NCBI GenBank assembly: GCA_946495905.1
Contig: CAMMEP010000006.1
Coordinates: forward strand, 1-30,120
DNA from: an uncultured Clostridium sp.
GTDB lineage: Bacteria; Bacillota; Clostridia; TANB77; CAG-508
DNA: 30,120 bases
Direction: 5' to 3'
Each line of letters begins with the position of its first letter. Within the stretch, counting starts at the first letter, position 1. A model generated the notes under the pieces. The model saw nothing but the letters and a program-made list of their open reading frames with translations, searched no databases and had not been told where the DNA came from. The position numbers were made by a program, and so were the translations under genes. Shown piece after piece: positions 7,795-15,528 of this stretch.

Positions 7795-7815
7795 TTGTTT
7801 TTTCATATTTTTTCT

Positions 7816-8886
7816 TTACATAATTAAATTATCAAAAACAAATTGTTCTTGCATTCTTTTTAAAGATTGTTTTATGGTTCTTGCTCTTATTTCACCAATT
7901 CCATCTACATCATCTAATTGAGGAATATCTGCAACTAATATATGTTGAAATGATTTAAACGATTTTACTAAATTTTCTACTATATTACTTGGCATTCTTG
8001 GTATTTTATTTAAAATTCTATATCCTCTTGTATAAACACCAACCTCATCATAATTGTCAAAATCTTCATATCCTAAAAGATTTGCTATTTTATCTGCTTT
8101 TAGAAGGTTTTCGTATTCTATATTTTTTAGCTCTTGCAAAATTTTTTCTGCTGTTCTCTTTTTGCCAGGTGCAATATAATCTTTCACAATAAGAAGTTCT
8201 TCTTTTTCTAAATCTCCTACTGTTTCATCTAACTGCATTTCTAGAAGTCTTCCTTCCTCTCCTAACTCTTCGATTGCTCTATTTACTTCTTCAGCAATTT
8301 TCATTACCATTTCCGCTCTTTGAATGACTGTAATAACATTTTCTAGAGTAACAATATCATTAAACTCATATTCATTTAAAAAATTAATTTTATTATCAAA
8401 TACCTTTTTATATTTTTCTACAATTTGTAATGCCTGGTTTGCCTTTGATATCACATCTGCTGAGTTTTTTAATACATATCTTGAATTACCTCTAAATAAA
8501 GTAATAATGCCTCTTCTTTGCGAAATACTAATTACCAATGCACCAGTTTGCTTAGCAGTACGCTCCGCAGTTCTATGTCTCGTACCAGTTTCTGAAGTAT
8601 AAATATCTGGCGATGGAATCAATTGCGTATTTGCATACAATATTTTCTTAAAATCCGAACTTAAAATAATAGCACCATCCATCTTAGCTAGTTCATATAA
8701 CTTTGCCGGACTAAAATCAACATCTAACTTAAAGCCACCATCTACTAAATTCAGAACTTGATCTGTATCTGCCACTGCAATTAATGCACCAGTTTTCGCA
8801 TTTAATATATTTTCCAATCCATTACGTATTGGAGTACCAGGTGCAATTTGTCTTAAAACCTCTTCAATTCCATCATTACTAGCCAA
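7816..8886 (-). CDS. disA: DNA integrity scanning diadenylate cyclase DisA
   Basis: DisA is the DNA-bound c-di-AMP synthase that scans the chromosome and stops signalling at branched or damaged DNA, delaying sporulation or division. The 356-residue length matches the family. The N-terminal DAC domain has MDGAIILSSD (DGA at 70-72) and GTRHRTAERTAKQTGA (RHR at 103-105). A helical linker covers about 150-300, and a C-terminal helix-hairpin-helix is marked by IPQLDDVDGIGEIRARTIKQ (about 319-338). The start is a TTG codon nine bases after AAGGAG. The gene follows radA in the same direction across a hairpin repeat, the order commonly seen in Firmicutes. Confidence 0.95.
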   Translation of the reverse strand: MASNDGIEEVLRQIAPGTPIRNGLENILNAKTGALIAVADTDQVLNLVDGGFKLDVDFSPAKLYELAKMDGAIILSSDFKKILYANTQLIPSPDIYTSETGTRHRTAERTAKQTGALVISISQRRGIITLFRGNSRYVLKNSADVISKANQALQIVEKYKKVFDNKINFLNEYEFNDIVTLENVITVIQRAEMVMKIAEEVNRAIEELGEEGRLLEMQLDETVGDLEKEELLIVKDYIAPGKKRTAEKILQELKNIEYENLLKADKIANLLGYEDFDNYDEVGVYTRGYRILNKIPRMPSNIVENLVKSFKSFQHILVADIPQLDDVDGIGEIRARTIKQSLKRMQEQFVFDNLIM

Positions 8887-8901
8887 TTTTTCTCACTCCT
8901 T

Positions 8902-8983
8902 CTAATTGGGGACAGGCTTTTTTGTCCCATTTTTGCTAATTGGTGCCTGTCCCCAATTAGCAAAAAATAACAAAAAGGGACAG
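8902..8983. repeat. REP-like GGGGACAGGC palindromic repeat between radA and disA
   Basis: CTAATTGGGGACAGGC (8902-8917) is repeated as its perfect reverse complement at 8945-8960. A second, competing hairpin pairs TTTTTGCTAATTGG (8930-8943) with CCAATTAGCAAAAA (8953-8966). An outer GTCCC/GGGAC pair flanks the latter. The same words occur near 10.39-10.51 kb. This resembles REP/MITE-type dispersed repeats seen between genes in many Clostridia. Its position in the disA leader means it could act on disA expression. Confidence 0.75.
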
Positions 8984-8999
8984 ACTTCGTTCATTGTGC

Positions 9000-10370
9000 C
9001 TATCTAAGTTGCAATCCCTTTATCGCCTCATTAATATTTCTAACGCCTATTATATCTAATTTAAAACTATCTTTCAATAGTTTTTTATTACTTTCTGGTA
9101 TAATGCATTTTTTAAAACCTAACTTTTCCGCTTCTTTTATTCTTTTTTCTATCATATTTACAGCTCTTACTTCTCCTGTTAAACCTACTTCTCCTATTGC
9201 TACTACATCTTGCGGAATACTTACATTTTTATAGCTCGATGTACATGCAAGAACGACTCCTAAATCGATGGCTGGCTCTACAAGTTTTATACCACTAACT
9301 ACATTTAAGTACACATCATGAGTTCCAAGCGCAATTCCAGCTCTTTTTTCTATCACAGCCATCAGTACTGCCAATCTATTATAATCCATTCCATTAGCAG
9401 TTCTTTTTGGAATTCCAAACACACTTGGTGTTGTTAGTGCTTGCAATTCTACTAATAATGGTCTTGTTCCCTCCATGCTAGCAACTATTACTGAACCCGC
9501 TGGATTATCATTTCTTTCTGAAATAAGAATAGAGGATGGATTTGTAATTTCCACCATTCCTTCATTTTTCATTTCAAACATTCCTACTTCGTTGGTAGAA
9601 CCAAATCTATTTTTTACGCTTCGTAAGATTCGATAGGAAAAATATCGTTCTCCTTCCAGATACAATACCGTATCAACCATATGCTCTAATACTCTTGGTC
9701 CTGCAATATTTCCGTCTTTTGTAACATGTCCAATAATAATTGTAGTTATACCATTATCTTTGCACATTCTCATAATTCTAGAAGTAATTTCTCTAACTTG
9801 ACTTACCGTTCCTGCTGCTGAAGTAATTTCTTCTGAATACATCGTTTGAATAGAGTCGATGATAACTAACTTTGGATTGATGGATATTATTGCATCTTGA
9901 ATATTATCAATATTCGTTTCTCCTAAAAACATAATATCCTCATTATTAATGTTAAGTCTATCTGCTCTAATTTTTACTTGTTCAGCAGACTCCTCACCTG
10001 AAACATATAATACCTTTCCATCTCCTTGCATTTTATCGCAAAGTTGTAAAATTAAAGTAGACTTACCAATACCAGGCTCTCCACCAACTAATACAAGAGA
10101 CCCTTTTACTAACCCACCACCAAGTACTCTATTTAACTCTCCTATACCCGTACTTGTTCTAGCTGTCTCTATACCTTCTACCTCTTTCAACTTGCGAGGC
10201 ATGCTTTTCTCTTTATTTCCACTACTCTTTCCGCCAGCCGTACTAGATGTATTTATCACCTTCTCTTCATAAAAGGTATTCCATTCATTGCAAGCAGGAC
10301 ACTTTCCTAGCCATTTTGCCGACTCATATCCACAATTGCTGCACACAAAAACTGTTTTTCCCTTTGCCAT
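9000..10370 (-). CDS. radA: DNA repair protein RadA (Sms)
   Basis: RadA is a hexameric helicase that drives branch migration of recombination intermediates. The 456-residue protein has the usual order of domains. A four-cysteine zinc finger comes first (CSNCGYESAKWLGKCPAC, about residues 10-27). The RecA-like core has Walker A GGEPGIGKST (96-105) and Walker B LVIIDSIQTM (about 168-177). The RadA-specific KNRFGSTNEVG follows (253-263). The C-terminal Lon-like domain includes DVYLNVVSGIKLVEPAIDLG. The ATG follows AAGGAGG by six bases. Its downstream neighbour is disA, whose product is known to interact functionally with RadA in Bacillus. Confidence 0.96.
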   Translation of the reverse strand: MAKGKTVFVCSNCGYESAKWLGKCPACNEWNTFYEEKVINTSSTAGGKSSGNKEKSMPRKLKEVEGIETARTSTGIGELNRVLGGGLVKGSLVLVGGEPGIGKSTLILQLCDKMQGDGKVLYVSGEESAEQVKIRADRLNINNEDIMFLGETNIDNIQDAIISINPKLVIIDSIQTMYSEEITSAAGTVSQVREITSRIMRMCKDNGITTIIIGHVTKDGNIAGPRVLEHMVDTVLYLEGERYFSYRILRSVKNRFGSTNEVGMFEMKNEGMVEITNPSSILISERNDNPAGSVIVASMEGTRPLLVELQALTTPSVFGIPKRTANGMDYNRLAVLMAVIEKRAGIALGTHDVYLNVVSGIKLVEPAIDLGVVLACTSSYKNVSIPQDVVAIGEVGLTGEVRAVNMIEKRIKEAEKLGFKKCIIPESNKKLLKDSFKLDIIGVRNINEAIKGLQLR

Positions 10371-10388
10371 ATTTACCTCCTTGTCATT

Positions 10389-10506
10389 ATAAGGACAGGC
10401 TTTTTTCTGTTTTTTCTTAAAAAGGAACAGACTTAATTCTTATTTAAATAAAGCCTGTCCCTTTTTTATAATTTTTCCTAATTGGTACCTGTCCCCTTTT
10501 AGGAAT
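10389..10506. repeat. REP-like GGACAGGC/GCCTGTCC repeat upstream of radA
   Basis: GGACAGGCTT (10393-10402) and AAGCCTGTCC (10451-10460) form an inverted pair. A second unit, TTCCTAATTGGTACCTGTCC (10475-10494), ends with TAGGAA pairing back to TTCCTA. The repeat includes the stop codon of the 345-residue membrane protein gene, so its insertion may have set that gene's end. It is the same family as 8902-8983. Confidence 0.7.
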
Positions 10507-11536
10507 TTTTATTAAAGTAAAAATACGATGCTGTTTCCATATTAACTAAATTAATGGCTGTATTATTATTTAGCATAAAGCCATAAAAAGGTTCTGTTTC
10601 TCTATTTACTCCGTTATCTACGCCTCCAACTATTAATCCATCATATTTAAGATATAGGACAACGAAATTTTCTCTATTATAATTACTATTTCTATCAATT
10701 AATCCTTCTATTTCAGATCCCGTTACTCCATAGCTACTTAAATTGGTGGTTATATAATTAATTGCGTCGTCTCCGCTGTAAAATTTATATTCTCCAAAAT
10801 AATAATTATCAGCATGTTCGTCTTCATTTTGATACCACTTAAATTCGTCCCCTTCAAATACCATTTCTGAACCATCACCTTGCAGAATCCAACTTGTATT
10901 GCTTATTGTAGTATCTGAGGTTGTATTGGTTATTGTATTGAGTGTTGAATCATTTTCTTGTGGTGTCGATGTGGTTCCTAAACTTATTATACTTATTTCG
11001 TTAACATATCCATCTTCATTGTAATATAATGTAACCATGTATTGTTCATTCATTTCTAACATATCTAAAATAGTATCTGGTTCATAATAGTTTCCATTAA
11101 ACTTACATTGAATTTTGGTTGGTGTTTCTCTCATGTTATTATATTTAGCTACTGACACTACTGAGAAGACATGATCTCCAGTTCGCACTCCTTCCCATTC
11201 TTCATAATCTTTGTTAAATTCACTTGGTGTTTTATCTTTTTCGTCATGTGTTAAATTGTAAGAAAATTCTTCTACCCATTTAGCAAACGTTGGTAAATTA
11301 TCGCCTGCAATAAAATCAATAATAAATCCACAAGTTTCTGCTACTAATATAACAAATGTTACAATAGATAGTATTAATCCTCCAATTCCAATTTTCACAT
11401 TTTTTCCTTTTTTTACAATTACACAAATTCCTAAAGCCATTCCTACACTTGCTATAATAACTCCTAAAGGTGCTGTTATCACAGAGAAACAACACAAAAG
11501 CCCTATAATTCCTAAAACTAATGATGCAATCCCCAT
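10499..11536 (-). CDS. Uncharacterised DUF4190-like membrane protein
   Basis: Three hydrophobic helices lie in the first about 90 residues. MGIASLVLGIIGLLCCFSVI and the glycine-rich GIGGLILSIVTFVILVAE have the look of DUF4190-type membrane modules. The other about 250 residues are probably outside the membrane: an acidic region with WEEFSYNLTHDEKD-like content, then a segment resembling an OB or beta barrel (GDHVFSVVSVAKYNN), a Thr/Asn/Ser linker at about 185-215, and a final globular part rich in Tyr, Asn and Asp. I do not recognise the extracellular part and assign no function. AAGGAGG precedes the ATG. The stop codon falls within a dispersed repeat. It has its own promoter at 11572-11601. 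Confidence 0.7.
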   Translation of the reverse strand: MGIASLVLGIIGLLCCFSVITAPLGVIIASVGMALGICVIVKKGKNVKIGIGGLILSIVTFVILVAETCGFIIDFIAGDNLPTFAKWVEEFSYNLTHDEKDKTPSEFNKDYEEWEGVRTGDHVFSVVSVAKYNNMRETPTKIQCKFNGNYYEPDTILDMLEMNEQYMVTLYYNEDGYVNEISIISLGTTSTPQENDSTLNTITNTTSDTTISNTSWILQGDGSEMVFEGDEFKWYQNEDEHADNYYFGEYKFYSGDDAINYITTNLSSYGVTGSEIEGLIDRNSNYNRENFVVLYLKYDGLIVGGVDNGVNRETEPFYGFMLNNNTAINLVNMETASYFYFNKNS

Positions 11537-11571
11537 ATTATCTTCCTCCTTCGTTTTTTATTTATAGATAA

Positions 11572-11601
11572 ATTATTACATATTTCGTAATTAATTGTCA
11601 A
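11572..11601 (-). promoter_or_regulatory. Sigma-A-like promoter of the 345-residue membrane protein gene
   Basis: TTGACA (11596-11601) and AATAAT (11572-11577) are 18 bp apart on the minus strand, about 36 bp before the ATG. The -35 is perfect; the -10 has one mismatch. Confidence 0.5.
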
Positions 11602-11645
11602 TATCTATTTAAAAAAAGACATACATATAAAAATCCTATTCTTAA

Positions 11646-13586
11646 TTAGGAAATAGCGAGAATGAACATTGCGTGGGCCCATGCGAGGCCTATTACCCAA
11701 TTTGGCTTCATTGTGTTGTTATCAATTTGTTCACCGATTAGCCCATGTTCATTGGCACTGTTTACAATAAAGTCAATACTATTTTGTGCATTTTTCTTTT
11801 CGCCTATTTCTTTATAGTACATTGCCATCCATAGGGTTGAAATGGACCAAGGGCTTTTTCCTTCTCGATAGTGGTCTCCTTCAAATCTTAGGTATCCGCC
11901 TGTATATGTTCTAAGTGTCATGTTTATTTTTTCAATGGTGTTTGTTACTCTTTTTTCTTTTGCTCCATACATTTTAAATGGTACTACTGCTCCTAGTACA
12001 CTAATATCTGTAACATCGTCATTGATATTTCTTTTTAGTGTTTTTGTGTTTTCATTAACCAAGTTATTGTCAACGTATTTTTTGATTTCTTTTTGATAAA
12101 ATTCTATTTTCTTTTCTAATTTATTTACACTTTCTAGTTTTAGTCTATTTTTTTCTTCGTATTCTGTTTTAAATATTTCATATATTTTTTTAATAGCGTT
12201 AAATGCGGCATTGATGCTTGCTAAAGAGTATAGATGTACTCCTTCATGCATTTCCCATAAATCGTAGCTTGCAGGAAGTTTGTTTCTGTTTTCTGTGTGA
12301 TATGTTTTTTCTATTTCGTTTTTTACAATATCACTATCGTCATGAATTCCTAAAATATTATCCATGTAGATGCATAAGAATTTCACTGCGTTTTCGCACA
12401 TTTTTAAATTGTCTTTTAAGAATTTTTTATCTTTTGTTACTAGATAATGTTCATATACGCCATATACCACTCCTGCTGTTTCATCAATTTGATATCCCCA
12501 GCATGGTGCTAATCTTCCATCTGTATAAAATCTTTGTTCCCACATTCCGTTTTTGCTTTGTGTGTTTTTGCAAAAGATTTTATAGAATTTCTCGGTTTCT
12601 TTTTCCATTTTTACCTTGTCAAAAGCACGCGTGATAAATACTGCATCTCTAGGCCAGCAGTATCCATACCTACCACATTGTGTTAAATTTTCATCTACCT
12701 CTACTGCTGCCGCTACTCCTCCTGTTTCTTTATTTGTAAGTAACGGAAATAATAAAATACTTCTTTTATATATTTTATTAAACTTTTGATTATATTCACT
12801 ATTTTCTTCTTTTAATTCTATGTTTGTATGATCTTTTACATATTTTTTCCAATATTTTTCTACTGAAGTTTGTTCACGTACGACATCTTGTTTTCTAATG
12901 TCTTCTATATTTTTCCACATTTCTTCTGTTGTTACTTTTTCATTTTCGATTACATATAAATAAATATCTAATTCCTTTGTTTCTCCTGGCTTTAAAATTC
13001 CTACTTCATAATTGATGCTAGAGTCTGAACTCATTCCTATATAATCTTTATCTTGTATTATTCCGCTTCCAATATTGTTATCTGTATCATTTAATTGATG
13101 TGCATTTATTTCTTTTTTGGAAAACATGCACATTGTATTATTATGGCTGTATTGCATTAATACATTATTTTCTATTTTAGATCCAACCATATTATTAGGG
13201 TTTGATAATAATTTAGAATGTACAAGGAAATTGACATTTAGGTCAATGGTATTTTCATTTTTTAGTACATATCTTTTTACTAATACACTATTTTTCATGG
13301 AAACAAAATCAGTTTGTTTTATTTTCAAATTAAAATAAGTGTTTTCAATTTCTGTATTAAGTACATTGGTATCTTCGCTATAATATTGGTGATAGCGATT
13401 ATTTTGATCTTCATGTAAATAGATAATACAAGAATCATTTATTTTTACTCCTGTATGAAAAAAGTCTAAAAATTGTCTAAAATCTGGTGTACTGTACATT
13501 AATCTTAATAGTTCACCATTTTTTGTATAACTGGCTGTTATTTCCTTTCCTCCTATAATAGCATCATTTAAATACTTGTTATTCAT
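11646..13586 (-). CDS. GH15-type glycoside hydrolase (glucoamylase-like)
   Basis: GH15 enzymes hydrolyse alpha-glucosidic linkages of starch, oligosaccharides or trehalose by inversion. The 646-residue protein has an N-terminal beta-sandwich (about 1-255) and an (alpha/alpha)6 barrel. Barrel marks are RYGYCWPRDAVF (about 306-317), WGYQIDETAGVVYG (about 363-376), YDLWEMHEGVHLYS (441-454; Glu445 is the likely general acid) and GLIGEQID near the end (Glu619, likely general base). There is no signal peptide, so it is probably cytoplasmic and acts on glycogen or imported maltodextrin. The substrate cannot be read from the sequence. AAGGAG precedes the ATG. The gene stands alone with the inverted-repeat element upstream. 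Confidence 0.87.
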   Translation of the reverse strand: MNNKYLNDAIIGGKEITASYTKNGELLRLMYSTPDFRQFLDFFHTGVKINDSCIIYLHEDQNNRYHQYYSEDTNVLNTEIENTYFNLKIKQTDFVSMKNSVLVKRYVLKNENTIDLNVNFLVHSKLLSNPNNMVGSKIENNVLMQYSHNNTMCMFSKKEINAHQLNDTDNNIGSGIIQDKDYIGMSSDSSINYEVGILKPGETKELDIYLYVIENEKVTTEEMWKNIEDIRKQDVVREQTSVEKYWKKYVKDHTNIELKEENSEYNQKFNKIYKRSILLFPLLTNKETGGVAAAVEVDENLTQCGRYGYCWPRDAVFITRAFDKVKMEKETEKFYKIFCKNTQSKNGMWEQRFYTDGRLAPCWGYQIDETAGVVYGVYEHYLVTKDKKFLKDNLKMCENAVKFLCIYMDNILGIHDDSDIVKNEIEKTYHTENRNKLPASYDLWEMHEGVHLYSLASINAAFNAIKKIYEIFKTEYEEKNRLKLESVNKLEKKIEFYQKEIKKYVDNNLVNENTKTLKRNINDDVTDISVLGAVVPFKMYGAKEKRVTNTIEKINMTLRTYTGGYLRFEGDHYREGKSPWSISTLWMAMYYKEIGEKKNAQNSIDFIVNSANEHGLIGEQIDNNTMKPNWVIGLAWAHAMFILAIS

Positions 13587-13657
13587 TTGTTTCTCCTTAT
13601 TTTATATTTTCTTTTTAATAAGCCTTACTTGTTACTATAAACAGCTTCTTTTTTCTC

Positions 13658-13803
13658 AAAGCAATGTATATTTTAATTTTATGTTGGAGTGCTTAAGGTG
13701 GGGACCGACAAGTTTACAAACTGTTAAATGGTACGTAAGTAGCGTTTCTACAGTTTGTACGCAGTTGGGGGCCGGAAACATAAAATTAAAATAACATTGC
13801 TTT
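13658..13803. repeat. 146-bp element with ~27-bp terminal inverted repeats (MITE or structured RNA)
   Basis: AAAGCAATG followed by an AT-rich run (13658-13685) is matched by its reverse complement at 13777-13803, with only one extra base in the left arm. Inside, TACAAACTGT (13715-13724) pairs with ACAGTTTGTA (13750-13759), and the apical loop contains a small GTAG/CTAC hairpin. The interior is markedly richer in G than its surroundings (GGTGGGGACCG and TTGGGGGCCGG on the plus strand). No open reading frame fits. Target-site duplications were not evident. It may be a miniature transposon or a structured RNA; I cannot match it to a known RNA family. Confidence 0.7.
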
Positions 13804-13835
13804 GGCATTTCAGAACAAGTTGTGAACTGTAAGCT

Positions 13836-15485
13836 TTACTTATTTTCCACAATTTTTACAATTTGTTGTTCTAATTCTTTTAATCTTTCCTTTAATCTTA
13901 TGACATCTGCATCACTTGCATCTTTATCCAAATACTCTTCTTTTACAATATTGGACATATCTTCTAATTCTTCTTTTAAGGTGTTCATTCTCTCTAAAAC
14001 TTCTAATCTTAAATATTGCTCTTTTGCTTTTGAATGAACTTTTCCTACCATTCCTACTTTTTCTTCTAAGTCATAACTTTCTCCATACTCTGGAATGATA
14101 ACTGGTATTTCTGTGGTTTCTTCTAGTTTTTGTTTTAATACCTCTTGTCCCTCTGGTTCGCCATGTACTAAAAAGATATGGTTTGGTTTTTTGATAAAAG
14201 AATATACAAAATTTAAAAGCCATTCTTGGTCCGCATGTCCAGAATATCCTTCAATATATTCTATCCTAGCATTTACCGCAATTTCTTCTCCAAAGATTTT
14301 TACCTTTTTCTCGCCATCTACTAATTTTCTTCCTAATGTTCCTGGTGCTTGATATCCTACAAATAGAATAGTACTATTTGGCTCCCATAAGTGATGTTTT
14401 AAATGATGTTTTATTCTACCAACTTCACACATACCACTGGCAGATATAATAATAGCAGATTCATTACTTGCATTTAGTGCTTTAGACTCATCCGCTGTTT
14501 TTGTGAATTTTAGTCCATCAAATTCCAAAGGATTGTCCCCGGCATTGATAATTGCTTGTGTCTCTTCATTAAACAAGTTCATGTTTTCCTTAAAAACCTC
14601 TGTTGCTGATATAGCAAGTGGACTATCTACATAAACAGGAACACTCATCAATCTTTTATATTTTTTGTAAAATTCTTCGTCATGTTTTTCTTCTTTTATT
14701 CGATTTAATTCATATAGAATTTCTTGTGTTCTACCTACTGCAAATGAAGGTATTACTACGGTTCCTCCTTTTTCTAATGTCTCATATACAATGTCTAAGA
14801 ATAAACTTGCCTTATCGTCATTTCTTATATGAAGTCTATTACCATAGGTAGATTCCATAACTAAATAATCAGCGTCTTCTATCATTGTAGGAGGTGATAA
14901 AAGTGGTATATCGTTATTTCCTAAGTCTCCTGTAAAGACGATTTTTTCTGTTTTTTCATTTTCTGTAACCCATACTTCTATAATAGCAGATCCTAGCATA
15001 TGTCCGGCATCATTAAATCTTACTTTAATATTATCATCAATATCAATAATTTCATCGTAATTTACTGGACTAAATATTTCTAAAGATTTTGCAGCTTCCT
15101 CTGCAGTATATAGTGGAGGAAGTGGGTCTTCTCCTTTTCTTTCTCTCTTTCTATTTTTCCATTCTACTTCCATTTCTTGAATATGACCACTATCTGGTAG
15201 CATAATAGAACATAAATCACATGTTGCCTTTGTTGCAATTACTTTATTGCGATATCCTTCTTTATATAATTTTGGAATTCTACCAGAATGGTCAATATGT
15301 GCATGGGTAAGTAGCATAAAATCGATTTCGTTTACATCAAATAAAAATGGCTCCTCATTTTCGTATTCATCTGATGCGGATCCTTGATACATTCCACAAT
15401 CTACTAAGAATTTTTTCCCAGCTCCTTCTACTAAAAAGTTAGAACCAGTTACTGTTTTTGTGGCTCCTAAAAAAGTGACTTTCAT
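13836..15485 (-). CDS. Beta-CASP metallo-beta-lactamase (CPSF-like RNase family)
   Basis: The 549-residue protein starts with the metallo-beta-lactamase fold. The zinc-binding THAHIDHSG is at residues 60-68, DAGHMLGSA provides the next histidine, and FTGDLGNND the aspartate. It continues with a beta-CASP cap (FAVGRTQEILYELN, DSPLAISATEVF, SASGMCEVGRIKHHLKHHL) and the RNA-specific metallo-hydrolase motif (YSGHADQEWLLNF, IFLVHGEPEGQEVLKQKL). Such proteins are cytoplasmic zinc nucleases acting on RNA; the particular substrate is unknown. About 90 charged residues at the C-terminus form a predicted coiled coil and are an addition to the core. A neighbouring orphan gene lies 43 bp upstream in the same direction. 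Confidence 0.92.
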   Translation of the reverse strand: MKVTFLGATKTVTGSNFLVEGAGKKFLVDCGMYQGSASDEYENEEPFLFDVNEIDFMLLTHAHIDHSGRIPKLYKEGYRNKVIATKATCDLCSIMLPDSGHIQEMEVEWKNRKRERKGEDPLPPLYTAEEAAKSLEIFSPVNYDEIIDIDDNIKVRFNDAGHMLGSAIIEVWVTENEKTEKIVFTGDLGNNDIPLLSPPTMIEDADYLVMESTYGNRLHIRNDDKASLFLDIVYETLEKGGTVVIPSFAVGRTQEILYELNRIKEEKHDEEFYKKYKRLMSVPVYVDSPLAISATEVFKENMNLFNEETQAIINAGDNPLEFDGLKFTKTADESKALNASNESAIIISASGMCEVGRIKHHLKHHLWEPNSTILFVGYQAPGTLGRKLVDGEKKVKIFGEEIAVNARIEYIEGYSGHADQEWLLNFVYSFIKKPNHIFLVHGEPEGQEVLKQKLEETTEIPVIIPEYGESYDLEEKVGMVGKVHSKAKEQYLRLEVLERMNTLKEELEDMSNIVKEEYLDKDASDADVIRLKERLKELEQQIVKIVENK

Positions 15486-15528
15486 TTATTTCCTCCTTTA
15501 ACTTGCCTTTTATAATCTAAACCAATAA

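Noticed and set aside
13658..13803. Known riboswitch, 6S RNA or simple terminator for the palindromic element
   Set aside because: No motif of a riboswitch class I know was found, stem arms are too long and lack a T-run, and the core does not match 6S RNA layout.
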